Notes: generated from the sequence alone by a model not told the origin. 64,000 nucleotides of DNA from Actinoplanes sp. NBRC 103695 (GCF_030269485.1 NZ_BSTL01000032.1:39983-103982), one strand, 5' to 3'. Shown: positions 17,989 through 26,026, numbered from the stretch's first letter. A program made the numbers and translations.

Positions 17989-18744
17989 ATGGATGACGCC
18001 ATATCCGTGACCGGCCCTTACCGCCCATCGCCTGCAGTGCGACACTGCGACGCCGGTGGACACCGGCTCGACCCCGGCCAGCCATGGTGGCTGATCTCCG
18101 AACCCCACCGCGGCTGGCTCCACAACACGGGCGCGTCATGCGCAGCCCACCTTCCTGACCAGCGCACATCGGTAGACGAGGGTCGCCTCTATCGCGTCGG
18201 CGACTTGTTCGACTCCGACCGCCCAAGCTGGCCACAAGGCTCGCACCTGTGGCTGGACTCCGACGGCGGCACCCGGCTGGCGATCTTCCTGACCGCCCCG
18301 AGTCGGCGTGAGATCTCCGCCGTCGAGTCCGGCACACCACGCTTCGCCTGGACTGAGCAAGGCGTCAACGGCCTGCTGTTGTTCAAGTACGGCGACTCGC
18401 CGTGGAACGACGCCCCGTTCAACCCGAACCGGCTCAGCGAACCCTTCGCCGGTGTGCCGATACCGCGCGGCACCCACAGCCAAACCCTCACGTTCCTGGT
18501 GCACGCCGGCACCGGGCGCATCGCCGCGATGAGGATGTTCACCTGGCCGGCGTACTTCCTCAACCACGTCGTCAACTCCGTGCACCGGCTCGCTGCACGC
18601 GACTACAGCGACATCGCAGCGCACACAGCACTGCAGGACTTCTACCGCCGCTACCCCGACGGCCCGTCGCTGTACCGCCTCGTCCGCACCCTGCCACCCG
18701 ACGCCACGTGCACCGGCGGGCAGCGCGAAGACCGTCCTTACTGA
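17989..18744 (+). CDS. Hypothetical protein
   Basis: 251 residues from the ATG at 17989 (AAGGA at 17976-17980). A His/Cys cluster near the N-terminus (VRHCDAGGHRL) and SCAAHL could bind a metal. A central beta-rich domain contains WLDSDGGTRLAIFLT. Gene neighbours are plasmid hypothetical genes. No family recognised. Confidence 0.7.
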   Translation: MDDAISVTGPYRPSPAVRHCDAGGHRLDPGQPWWLISEPHRGWLHNTGASCAAHLPDQRTSVDEGRLYRVGDLFDSDRPSWPQGSHLWLDSDGGTRLAIFLTAPSRREISAVESGTPRFAWTEQGVNGLLLFKYGDSPWNDAPFNPNRLSEPFAGVPIPRGTHSQTLTFLVHAGTGRIAAMRMFTWPAYFLNHVVNSVHRLAARDYSDIAAHTALQDFYRRYPDGPSLYRLVRTLPPDATCTGGQREDRPY

Positions 18745-18928
18745 CCCACCAGGCCACGGTCGCTGACCGAGGCCGCCTCGAGACCGGCGAGCAAAACTGC
18801 GGCTGGCCGCCTCGCCTCTTCCTGGCAGCAGCATCCTCCACGCCTGCACGTCGCACACCCTCGTAGCGAGCAACCCACGCAGCGCTGGAGCCGCTCGCTG
18901 AGGGACCCGAGGTCAGCCCGCCCAGGCC

Positions 18929-19021
18929 AGGCGTGCAAGACCCGGCAGAACATCTTGGCCCACACCCATCTCGCTTCGCTCGACGCCAAGATCTTCTGAC
19001 TCGAACGGGGCTTGCACCCCT
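18929..19021 (+). promoter_or_regulatory. Structured leader element, copy D
   Basis: Outer arms 18929-18944 and CGGGGCTTGCACCCCT (19006-19021) match at 14 of 16 positions. Inner stem ATCTTGGC (18952-18959) with GCCAAGAT (18985-18992). It is close to copy B through its whole length, including the flanking GGTCAGCCC and the downstream GTCAGCGCGGCA. It ends 113 nt before the next start. No other gene is seen in 18745-19133. Confidence 0.75.
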
Positions 19022-19133
19022 AAGCCCACGTGCGTGCTCTGACCGGTCCCGTCAGCGCGGCACCCCAGCGCCGGGGCCCACTCGGTCCCGCAGGGCGGGC
19101 CGCATCAGATACAGCCTGATGGAGGCACCCAGT

Positions 19134-19751
19134 ATGACCGAGAACGTCGTCGACCAGACCACGCCCGCCACCGCGGCCGATCAGCCCTCCGCCACTGACG
19201 AGCGGCCAGCCGCCCCGCAGGGCTCGGTCTATCTGTCCGACGTCCTGGCCAGCATCCGCCGCCACGTCAGTGCCAACGGCTGGTGCTCGACCGCCGAGGA
19301 CGTCACGTTGCAGGCGTTGAACGACGGGCTGGCATTCGAGGAGGCCAGCTCCGAGCCCGGATGTGGCCCCTCCTGCAAGCTTTGCTATCCCGAGGCCACA
19401 ACCCCGGCCGACTCCGGGCCGGTGGTCGAGCGGTTCACCGCCGCCGAAGGCACCGATCCGTTCATCACGAAGGCCCGCCTGAAGAAGGCGATCAGGAAAG
19501 CCTACGACCTCGGTTACGACTGGGACCAGTGTCACACCCTGTACCGCGAGCTCATCGACACCTACGAGCTGGACGAGGTGCCGCTTCCGGTGACCACGTA
19601 CACGGTCGCCTTCACCGTCACCGACGAGCACCTGGACGGCCAGGCGCCTGACGAGGACGGCATGGCACATGCCCTGCGGGCCGGGGTCACGGCCGACTTC
19701 ACCGTCGCGGCCGAGTCCACCGAGATGGCTACGCCCACTCTGCGGCCGTAG
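19134..19751 (+). CDS. Hypothetical protein
   Basis: 205 residues from the ATG at 19134 (TGGAGG nine nt upstream). A disordered Thr/Ala/Pro N-terminus is followed by a helical domain with GCGPSCKLC (possible metal site) and RLKKAIRKAYDLGYDWDQC. The C-terminus is acidic. It is preceded by leader copy D and followed by a UUCG-capped hairpin. No homologue recognised. Confidence 0.7.
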   Translation: MTENVVDQTTPATAADQPSATDERPAAPQGSVYLSDVLASIRRHVSANGWCSTAEDVTLQALNDGLAFEEASSEPGCGPSCKLCYPEATTPADSGPVVERFTAAEGTDPFITKARLKKAIRKAYDLGYDWDQCHTLYRELIDTYELDEVPLPVTTYTVAFTVTDEHLDGQAPDEDGMAHALRAGVTADFTVAAESTEMATPTLRP

Positions 19752-19764
19752 ATATCACAGGCGG

Positions 19765-19786
19765 CTCGGCCGGTTCGCCGGCCGGG
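19765..19786 (+). terminator. TTCG tetraloop hairpin
   Basis: CTCGGCCGG (19765-19773) pairs with CCGGCCGGG (19778-19786), with one wobble, around a TTCG loop. It lies 13 nt after the stop codon at 19751. Confidence 0.6.
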
Positions 19787-19966
19787 CGCCTTGATGGCCT
19801 GACTGCTCTAACCGCCTGATCGTGCGAGTTCGCTGGCTACCGCCGGGTGCTTACCGCTGCCCGGTGTCGACATCTGTTCGTCATCGAGGCTCGAGGGCGC
19901 CGCGCCAGCGAGGACGGATCTCTGCGATCACCCACTGGAACCGAGTCCTGTACGAAAGGAATGCCG

Positions 19967-20011
19967 ATGGGCGCCTGGAGACTGCGCACTCTCGCGGGAA
20001 CCACGCCATGA
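19967..20011 (+). CDS. 14-codon leader peptide overlapping the PP-loop gene
   Basis: MGAWRLRTLAGTTP. AAAGGA at 19955-19960 lies six nt before the ATG, and the TGA (20009-20011) overlaps the ATG at 20008. The main gene has no good ribosome-binding site of its own, so translation may reach it through this peptide. Confidence 0.45.
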   Translation: MGAWRLRTLAGTTP

Positions 20012-20853
20012 CCGGAACCACGCGGCCCGCCGCTGACGGAAGCGGCAAACCATCTTTCCGCACCGACCTGACGGCGTCAGATGAACCGCCCGCACCCCTC
20101 CGCGCGGGTCCGAATCTGGCAAGCACGCTGCACGTCGTGCAGTTCTCCGGGGGCATCGGCAGCTGGGCTGCCGCCATGCGCGTCGCCGAAAAACACGGCA
20201 CCGACAATCTCATTCTGCTCGCCGCCGACACCAAAGCCGAAGACCCCGATCTGTGGCGCTTCGTCGCCGACGCCGGCGTCCACTTCCGCGTCGACCCGGT
20301 GATCGTCGCTGACGGCCGTACACCGTGGCAGGTCTTCGCCGATCAGCGCTTCGTCGGAAATTCCCGCATCGCTCCTTGCTCAGTGCACCTGAAACAAAGG
20401 CCCTGCCGGCGATGGCTGACCGAGCACGCCGACCCGAACCGCACCGTGCTGTACGTCGGGATCGACTGGAGCGAGCGACGCCGCGTGCCGGCCATCGAGC
20501 GAGGCTGGTCACCGTGGACCGTTCGCTTCCCGATGTGCGAGCCGCCCTATCTCAGCAAGGACCAGATGCTGCAGTGGGCGACGGCTGTCGGCCTCACGCC
20601 ACCGCGGCTGTACGAGCAGGGCTTCGCCCACAACGACTGTTTCGGTGTCTGCGTACGCGCTGGGCAACGCCAATGGCGGCATCTGCTTGAGGTGGCGCCC
20701 GAGCGGTACCTGGCAGCCGAAGCCCACGAAGACGAACTGCGGCGCTCGCTCGGTGATGTGGCGATCCTCAAGGAACGTCGCGCCGGTGTCAGCTACCCGC
20801 TGCCGTTGCGTGAGCTACGTCTTCGCGCCCAGCGTGCCGACGAAGCTGCCTGA
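20008..20853 (+). CDS. PAPS-reductase-like PP-loop (ATP pyrophosphatase) enzyme
   Basis: 281 residues. The PP-loop SGGIGSW near residues 46-52 and the following AADTKAEDPDLWRF are typical of the adenine-nucleotide alpha-hydrolase/PAPS-reductase fold. IAPCSVHLKQRPC and HNDCFGVCVRAGQ carry Cys residues in positions that bind a metal centre in related phage and plasmid proteins. Members activate sulfate or tRNA/DNA substrates with ATP; a DNA- or tRNA-sulfur role here is speculation. The start at 20008 overlaps the stop of a 14-codon leader. Confidence 0.8.
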   Translation: MTGTTRPAADGSGKPSFRTDLTASDEPPAPLRAGPNLASTLHVVQFSGGIGSWAAAMRVAEKHGTDNLILLAADTKAEDPDLWRFVADAGVHFRVDPVIVADGRTPWQVFADQRFVGNSRIAPCSVHLKQRPCRRWLTEHADPNRTVLYVGIDWSERRRVPAIERGWSPWTVRFPMCEPPYLSKDQMLQWATAVGLTPPRLYEQGFAHNDCFGVCVRAGQRQWRHLLEVAPERYLAAEAHEDELRRSLGDVAILKERRAGVSYPLPLRELRLRAQRADEAA

Positions 20854-21117
20854 GCAGCTCCACGGCCGTGTGAAGCAGTCGCGTCCGCCAGCCGTGCGGA
20901 GATCGCGCCACGCCGCCGCCTCGTTCGCCGATGGCCAGATCGGCTGTACCCGGCTGCCGACCGGGCCACCGAGGCAGACGCCGCACAGGCAGAGACCAGC
21001 GCGGCAACACACCGAATCCAGACCGTCGCGACGCCTCGGCGCTCGATCCCACTGCGGGTCGGGCGTCGAGTGGTTTTCGCGCACGGCCAGCCACGGACAA
21101 GAATCAGGAGGCCGGAC

Positions 21118-21702
21118 ATGAACAACGTCGAATGGGGCGCCATCGAGAGTCAACGCGCTCACCTGATGGCCCCCAGCTACGTGGCCGGCTACGGCCGCCT
21201 GCACAACGGCGAATGGGGCGCCGCCGTCGAGAACGTCGTCGTCTACAGCAGCCGCGAGGGATTGCGCGAGTGGGCGCAGTCGATCGTCAACCGGCTGCCC
21301 GGTGACCGGGCCGGTAAGCCGCTGGTCATCGTCAACCAGGACCAACAGCAGGCGTGGCTGGCCGGAAGCCACGTACTAGGCGCCGACCCTGAGGAACGAG
21401 CCGAGTGGACGGCGACGGTCGAAACCGTCTGCGACCTGATGCAGGCGGTCGCCACGAATCCGGCCACCTTCGGGTGGACTTTCGGCGATGGCGTCACCGA
21501 ACTCTTCGCCCAGGTCGACGAGGACGGAGGTGACGACGACGCCGGTGGGATGGTCGCCGGCGTGAAGGTCGATGGGTTCTGGATCGGCTGCGAGCCACTC
21601 CACGACGACGACCTCATGCGGACCGGCCGCGAAGGCAGCGGGATCGACTTGGCCCATCCGGTACTCATGGTGATCGCCGACCGTATCGACCGAGCGTACT
21701 AA
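21118..21702 (+). CDS. Hypothetical protein
   Basis: 194 residues from the ATG at 21118 (AGGAGG at 21107-21112). Compact alpha/beta sequence with an acidic linker (QVDEDGGDDDAGG) followed by a beta hairpin (VAGVKVDGFWIGC). It is 264 nt beyond the PP-loop gene. No homologue recognised. Confidence 0.7.
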   Translation: MNNVEWGAIESQRAHLMAPSYVAGYGRLHNGEWGAAVENVVVYSSREGLREWAQSIVNRLPGDRAGKPLVIVNQDQQQAWLAGSHVLGADPEERAEWTATVETVCDLMQAVATNPATFGWTFGDGVTELFAQVDEDGGDDDAGGMVAGVKVDGFWIGCEPLHDDDLMRTGREGSGIDLAHPVLMVIADRIDRAY

Positions 21703-21988
21703 CCGGGCGTCGCTAACCAGGTCGTATCCGTCAGCTAAGACTCAGTGGCGGCGCGACCAGCAGCGGGTGCGGACGCGCTACTACTTCGTGCACCGGCCAG
21801 TCCGCTGGACCATCCCGCACACCGCTCTGCCGTGCCACTTGGCACATCCGGCAGGTCGCGGTGCTCGGCTGACCCGGTGCATCGGCGTAGACCTCTGCGC
21901 TGCACAGCAGAACTGGCGAACGCGGCGGCCATCACTGCGGGCCGCCGCATCCGCCGGTCCGCAGTGATGACCGACCCGGCAGTGGCCA

Positions 21989-22085
21989 GCAAGCCGGCAA
22001 AACATCTTGGAAGCACAGCACCCGTCATCAACTACCGGCAGCAGCGCTGCGCTTCCAAGATCTTTTGACCCGAAGACTGGCTTGC
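21989..22085 (+). promoter_or_regulatory. Structured leader element, copy E
   Basis: Outer GCAAGCC (21989-21995) pairs with GGCTTGC (22079-22085). The inner 18-nt arms (22004-22021 and 22044-22061) match at 16 positions. Conserved strands GGCAAAACATCTTGG and CCAAGATCTTTTGACCCGA are as in copy C. It ends 100 nt before the FAD monooxygenase start. The rest of 21703-22184 has no supported gene. Confidence 0.75.
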
Positions 22086-22184
22086 CCGCCACCGCCCGCG
22101 CCGTTCCCCCCGTGGCCTCGTCAACGCGGCAGCGCCGGTGCAACCGGCGCGAGTCGCGCCAGTTCGCACCACGGAGGCCACTCC

Positions 22185-23330
22185 ATGATTACGCACCCCA
22201 CCGCCCGCAGCCGCGCCACCACCGGGCTGCGCGTCGCGGTCGTCGGCGGATCGCTGACCGGCCCGACCGCAGCGCTGCTGCTCCAACACGCTGGATTCGA
22301 CGACGTCACCCTCTACGAGGCCGCCCCCGCCAGTGCCCCCCTCGGCGGCGGGCTGATCGGCTTGGAACACTCGTCGCTGGACATTCTTGACCAGCTCGGC
22401 GTACCCCAGGACGAGTTCGTCCGCTACGACTCCGAGACGGTCATGGACATCACCGTCCGCGGGCGCCAGCCCGAGTCCGAACACCGCCACCTGTACGCCG
22501 GCCGCAACACCACCTGGACCCTGCTGCACGCGGCCCTGACCCGCCGTCTGCCCGCCGACACCCTGCACAGCGGCCACCGGGTCACCGGCCTGACCGGCGA
22601 GCCCGGACGGCCCCTGCTGCACTTCGCCGACGGCGACACCACGCAAGCCGACCTGGTGGTCTTCGCCGACGGCCGCGCCTCGACCGGCAGGCGGCTGCTC
22701 GACCCGCAGCGGCAGCTGCACTACGCCGGCTACGTCGCGCACCGCGGCCAAACCAGCACCACCCAGCCGGGCCTGCAGGACTTCCTGCGCTTCGAGCCCT
22801 CGCACAGCGGCGTGCAGTTCAACGTGGCACCGATCCCCGGCGGCGTCGACTGGACCTTCTACCTGGGCGCCACAGCCGCCCAGTACAGCGACTTCTTCGG
22901 TGCGCCGCCGACCCGGCGCGTGTTCGCCCTGCCCCAGCACGTCACCGACACCGCCCGCAGCGCGGTCGACACCAACGCCCAGCAGTACCTGCCCGACGAG
23001 CAAGCCGCCCTCGTACACGCCACCGGCACCCGGATGGCTGCCGCGGTCATGGACATTGACCCCCCGACCCGCATGGTGTGGCCCATCGGTGCCGGTCACG
23101 CAGTGCTACTCGGCGACGCCCTCGCACCGGTCCGCCCGCACACCGCACGCGGGGCCAACAACGGCATCGAGCAAGCCGCCGGCCTGACCGCGGCACTCAC
23201 CCAGCACCGCAAATACGGCGGCAACCTGACCGCCGCCCTCGACGGGTGGCAACACCGCCACCTGCCCGCCGCAGTCGCCGCCGTGCAACTCGGCCCGGCG
23301 CTCGGCCACAAGTTCGGCCTCGGTGCCTAA
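22185..23330 (+). CDS. FAD-dependent monooxygenase
   Basis: 381 residues from the ATG at 22185 (ACGGAGG at 22171-22177). Rossmann FAD-binding motif VVGGSLTGP at residues 19-27, ending in TLYE. A DG-type motif (VVFADGRAS) follows, and the second FAD motif LLGDALAP lies near residue 310. This layout is that of single-component aromatic-ring hydroxylases (UbiH/2,6-dihydroxypyridine-3-monooxygenase type). The G-G-S-L-T-G-P variant replaces the more common GxGxxG. The substrate cannot be told. Preceded by leader copy E, so it may share regulation with the ssb gene. Confidence 0.85.
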   Translation: MITHPTARSRATTGLRVAVVGGSLTGPTAALLLQHAGFDDVTLYEAAPASAPLGGGLIGLEHSSLDILDQLGVPQDEFVRYDSETVMDITVRGRQPESEHRHLYAGRNTTWTLLHAALTRRLPADTLHSGHRVTGLTGEPGRPLLHFADGDTTQADLVVFADGRASTGRRLLDPQRQLHYAGYVAHRGQTSTTQPGLQDFLRFEPSHSGVQFNVAPIPGGVDWTFYLGATAAQYSDFFGAPPTRRVFALPQHVTDTARSAVDTNAQQYLPDEQAALVHATGTRMAAAVMDIDPPTRMVWPIGAGHAVLLGDALAPVRPHTARGANNGIEQAAGLTAALTQHRKYGGNLTAALDGWQHRHLPAAVAAVQLGPALGHKFGLGA

Positions 23331-23351
23331 GACCTCCCCGGTACGGGCGGC

Positions 23352-23389
23352 CCAGAGGCGACCGCGCTTGATGGCGCTGCCGCCTCTGG
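23352..23389 (+). terminator. Hairpin after the FAD monooxygenase
   Basis: CCAGAGGCG (23352-23360) pairs perfectly with CGCCTCTGG (23381-23389), with an inner GCGC/GCGC pair. It lies 21 nt after the stop codon. Confidence 0.65.
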
Positions 23390-23555
23390 CCGACCGGCCC
23401 GCACCGCACGACTTCGCGTCCGGTGCGAGCGAGGCCAGTTTCCCGGGGACAGCGACCACTGCGCGATGTTCAGGCCAAGCCCATCCGGCCACCTGAAGGA
23501 CCTGCCGCCGACCGGGCAGCGCCTGACAGGTCGGTGAGCCGCATCAGCCTGCGTA

Positions 23556-23593
23556 CGCACTGCAGCGATCATTTCCCGGCCACCGGCTATGCC
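23556..23593 (+). repeat. 38-nt repeat block, copy 1
   Basis: Begins CGCACTGCAG and ends GGCTATGCC. It matches copy 2 (24109-24146) at about 31 of 38 positions, sharing CGCACTGCAG, CCGGCC and GGCTA. Confidence 0.5.
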
Positions 23594-24108
23594 GTAAGGG
23601 CAGGCGGTCGTTCGGCGCGGCTCGGAACGCTTCGGCCGCCGGGATCACCGGCGCGGCCCCTTACCTCGCCGTCCGGCACGCAGCAGTGGTGACACTCCGG
23701 GCGGTGCCACGCTGACGGCTGGCGAGGCAGCCCAGTCCTCGGCTGCCGCCTGGCGGCGATCGAGATGCGGGCGGGCACCGGCGGCCGCCGCACACCGATC
23801 GCACCGCCAGGAGGCGACGCCAGGTCCCGAGCCAGCCCTTCGCCGACCGCCGTCAACACCAGGACGCCCGCCGCGAGCGCCACTAGGGCCACTACGTGCC
23901 GGACGGCGAGAAGGGTTCTTCGACCCCGCCGGCTACCGGGAGTACCGCGTCGTCCTGAGCTATAGGCGCCGATAGCCGAGCTCCCACGGAGGGCAGTTGC
24001 CCTCCGCCGGACTGCCGGGCAACGACCGGCCGCAGGTACAGGCCGGCGCCTGGCTCACGTTCACCCCGGCCGGCCCTAGCGGGCCGGTAGACCGGAGCGA
24101 CCTTCGGC

Positions 24109-24146
24109 CGCACTGCAGAGACCCTTTTCCGGCCGCTGGCTACGCC
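24109..24146 (+). repeat. 38-nt repeat block, copy 2
   Basis: Second copy of the block at 23556, directly before AGGAGGG and the TTG at 24158. The position suggests a leader role for this copy. Confidence 0.5.
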
Positions 24147-24157
24147 AGGAGGGTAGG

Positions 24158-24376
24158 TTGCGCGACGACGTCCACCAAATCCGCCGCGGGCGGGTAAATA
24201 AATCCTGCACACCCCACAGAATTTTTTTACCCGAAACCCCCGCACCGAATTTGGCTCCCGCCGCCGCGCAACCTGGCGAGCAAGCTCGCCGCCACCAGCC
24301 GAAAAAACGCCTCAACACCCAAGCCCACGCCACCCCATCTGCCACAACGGCCAACGAACGCGGGTCGCGGCACTAG
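24158..24376 (+). CDS. Possible small basic protein
   Basis: 72 residues with a TTG start five nt after AGGAGGG (24147-24153). The product is Lys/Arg/His-rich and proline-rich (QARRHQPKKRLN). No homologue. The strong ribosome-binding site is the only support. Confidence 0.3.
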   Translation: MRDDVHQIRRGRVNKSCTPHRIFLPETPAPNLAPAAAQPGEQARRHQPKKRLNTQAHATPSATTANERGSRH

Positions 24377-24460
24377 CTAAAGACAAATAGAAAATTGCAT
24401 TTCTTTTCAAAGCAATGTAGACAAAAGGCACTTAATACTGATAGGCTTCTATTTGTTAGC
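24376..24460 (+). other. AT-rich nested inverted repeat
   Basis: An 85-nt AT-rich island in 70% GC surroundings. The outer arms GCTA and ACAAATAGAA (24376-24392, with a 3-nt bulge) pair with TTCTATTTGT and TAGC (24447-24460). A second hairpin, ATTGC(A)TTT with AAAGCAAT (24394-24416), sits inside. It ends 49 nt before the next start codon. It may be a promoter/operator, a replication origin or a recombination site. Confidence 0.55.
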
Positions 24461-24509
24461 GAGGGCAAACGCTGACACACCAGGAACACAAAACAATAGG
24501 AGACCACAC

Positions 24510-24851
24510 GTGAGCACTCACGAAATCGACGTGCGCAGCGAGACCGTCAACAGCGTTGCCGTCGGGTGGGAGAAAGCTTTCGGTTCGTTCTGGGCGCACG
24601 TCTACCTCGCAGACGACAGCAGCGGCTACCCCTGCCCGAGCTTGGAAATTGGCGGAGACTTCCGGGAAGTCAAGGACCCCGCAATCGTGATCGACTTCGT
24701 CCGCCCGTACGCGCACGTTCCCGAAAACCTCGCCGCCATCCTCACGGCCGACGCCGAGACCGAAGGCATCTGCGACCTGCCCGCCATCCTCGGTATCCAG
24801 GAAGGTGCGTCGACCGCGTACGACCTCGACGAGGCCGACATCCCGTTCTAA
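24510..24851 (+). CDS. Small acidic hypothetical protein
   Basis: 113 residues with a GTG start; AGGAG at 24498-24502. A beta-rich N-terminus (SVAVGWEKAFGSFWAHVYL) precedes an acidic C-terminus ending DEADIPF. That tip resembles the acidic IPF tip of SSB proteins, but no OB-fold is evident. It lies just after the AT-rich palindromic segment. Confidence 0.65.
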   Translation: MSTHEIDVRSETVNSVAVGWEKAFGSFWAHVYLADDSSGYPCPSLEIGGDFREVKDPAIVIDFVRPYAHVPENLAAILTADAETEGICDLPAILGIQEGASTAYDLDEADIPF

Positions 24852-25044
24852 CCTGCGCACTGGCCGGGGAGTCAGGGACTCCCCGGCCACCGCGCGTCTA
24901 GGCCCGCCGTTCCGACGTGAGCAGTCACGCGCCGACTGCGGCCGGATCGGCGCGCATCGAGCACGCCGCTCCGGGCTGCCGCGCCGGCCGCTCACGGCCG
25001 CACCACTTCTGGCCCGCATCCCTGCTGGACCGGCGCACGTAAAA

Positions 25045-25141
25045 GGCCGACGGCCCCCCGAAGGGAGACACCCCTCGCGAGATGTACCGGGCAAGGTCCG
25101 TCGGCCAACACCAGGCAACACACCAGCGCTCACGCGCTGGT
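25045..25141 (+). promoter_or_regulatory. Structured leader upstream of a small gene
   Basis: GGCCGACGG (25045-25053) closes with CCGTCGGCC (25098-25106), enclosing AGGG-AGACA-CCCCT and other short pairings. A second perfect hairpin, ACCAGCGC-TCAC-GCGCTGGT, follows at 25122-25141. It ends 75 nt before the ATG at 25216. Candidate cis-acting RNA; no gene is supported elsewhere in 24852-25215. Confidence 0.5.
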
Positions 25142-25215
25142 CTGAAGACCAATCCCGAGGCTAGCGCGCCCCGCCTCCCCGTTCAACCAACAGGCCCCAC
25201 CACAGGAAGTCCACC

Positions 25216-25416
25216 ATGGCCACAACTCCGCAGCCGTACCCCACGATCATCCTCGACGACCTAGCCACCATTGCCGCACAAATCCAACCCCTCATCCAAT
25301 CCGCGAACCTGGGCGACACCCAGGCCACCCGCCGCATCGAAGAGGTCTTCGCCAGCTACGGAATAGTCTTTACCGATACGCCCGCCGTGCCAGACCGGGA
25401 GGCACCATGCCACTGA
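25216..25416 (+). CDS. Small hypothetical protein
   Basis: 66 residues; ATG preceded by AGGAAG. Helical sequence (LDDLATIAAQIQPLIQ). It overlaps the start of the next membrane peptide by ten nt, so the two are probably co-translated. Confidence 0.55.
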   Translation: MATTPQPYPTIILDDLATIAAQIQPLIQSANLGDTQATRRIEEVFASYGIVFTDTPAVPDREAPCH

Positions 25417-25538
25417 TGGACAAGGACAAGGCCGGCCGCCGCGTGGCACGCATCGGTTACATACTCGCTTTCGGTGGCGCGGCTCTCGCCATCCTCACCG
25501 CCTTGCTGCTGATCGTCGCTGTCGCGTTGCTGCGCTGA
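25407..25538 (+). CDS. 43-residue membrane peptide
   Basis: The ATG at 25407 has GGAGG at 25398-25402. After a basic start (MPLMDKDKAGRRVARIG) comes a single hydrophobic helix (LAILTALLLIVAVALL). The layout is that of small inner-membrane regulatory peptides. Its function is unknown. Confidence 0.6.
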   Translation: MPLMDKDKAGRRVARIGYILAFGGAALAILTALLLIVAVALLR

Positions 25539-25555
25539 CAAGTCCGGGCACCCGA

Positions 25556-26026
25556 TCAGCCCGCCCCTGGTGGCTCACCCGCCAGCGCGCCCACCCTCTC
25601 GACTCCCGCCGCCGGAACACTCGCCGCGCTCTCGACGTCACCGCCACCGGGCCGTACTCCGCCTCCCTTAGGCCTACCCCGCCGCCGCGCCACCGCCACC
25701 ACGGAATCGGTCAGCTCACCCACCCGCGACGCAACGTCCTCTGCCGACGCCCGCTGCTGCCCCTGCCGCACCCGTGCCGGGGTTTCCTCGGTCAGCATCG
25801 CCGTCACATCCGGAGCCACCAGCGATGCCAACACCGCCAAGGCGAAATCCGCGCCCTGCTCCGCCTCCACCACGACCGCATCCAGCCGCGCGAGCTCCGA
25901 CGCCCGTCGCTCCTGCGCGCGGCGGACCACCGCACCAGCATCGACCGCCGCTTTCAACGCGGTGCGTTCCGCCTCATGCCGCCGCTGCAGCGCCTCAATA
26001 GCTTTGTTCGTTCCCTTGCTAGCCAT
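25556..26026 (-). CDS. Putative relaxosome accessory protein
   Basis: 156 residues, transcribed away from the relaxase gene. The first 85 residues form a charged amphipathic helix or coiled coil (ALQRRHEAERTALKAAVDAG). A basic segment RRRGRPKGG, like an AT-hook, lies near residue 120. Small basic coiled-coil proteins divergent from a relaxase are often MobC- or TraY-like factors that help nick oriT. That role is inferred from position and composition. Confidence 0.6.
   Translation of the reverse strand: MASKGTNKAIEALQRRHEAERTALKAAVDAGAVVRRAQERRASELARLDAVVVEAEQGADFALAVLASLVAPDVTAMLTEETPARVRQGQQRASAEDVASRVGELTDSVVAVARRRGRPKGGGVRPGGGDVESAASVPAAGVERVGALAGEPPGAG

Larger units (their letters stand above)
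23390..24157 (+). other. Long intergenic region with a duplicated block
   Basis: No frame has convincing start signals. A hydrophobic-start frame on the minus strand near 23892 has no ribosome-binding site. The region holds a partly conserved repeat (23556-23593 and 24109-24146) and several GC-rich hairpins. It could hold regulatory RNA or a decayed gene. Confidence 0.4.

Noticed and set aside
21745..22068. 107-codon frame ending in leader copy E
   Set aside because: No ribosome-binding site; its similarity to the other frame is explained by the repeat.
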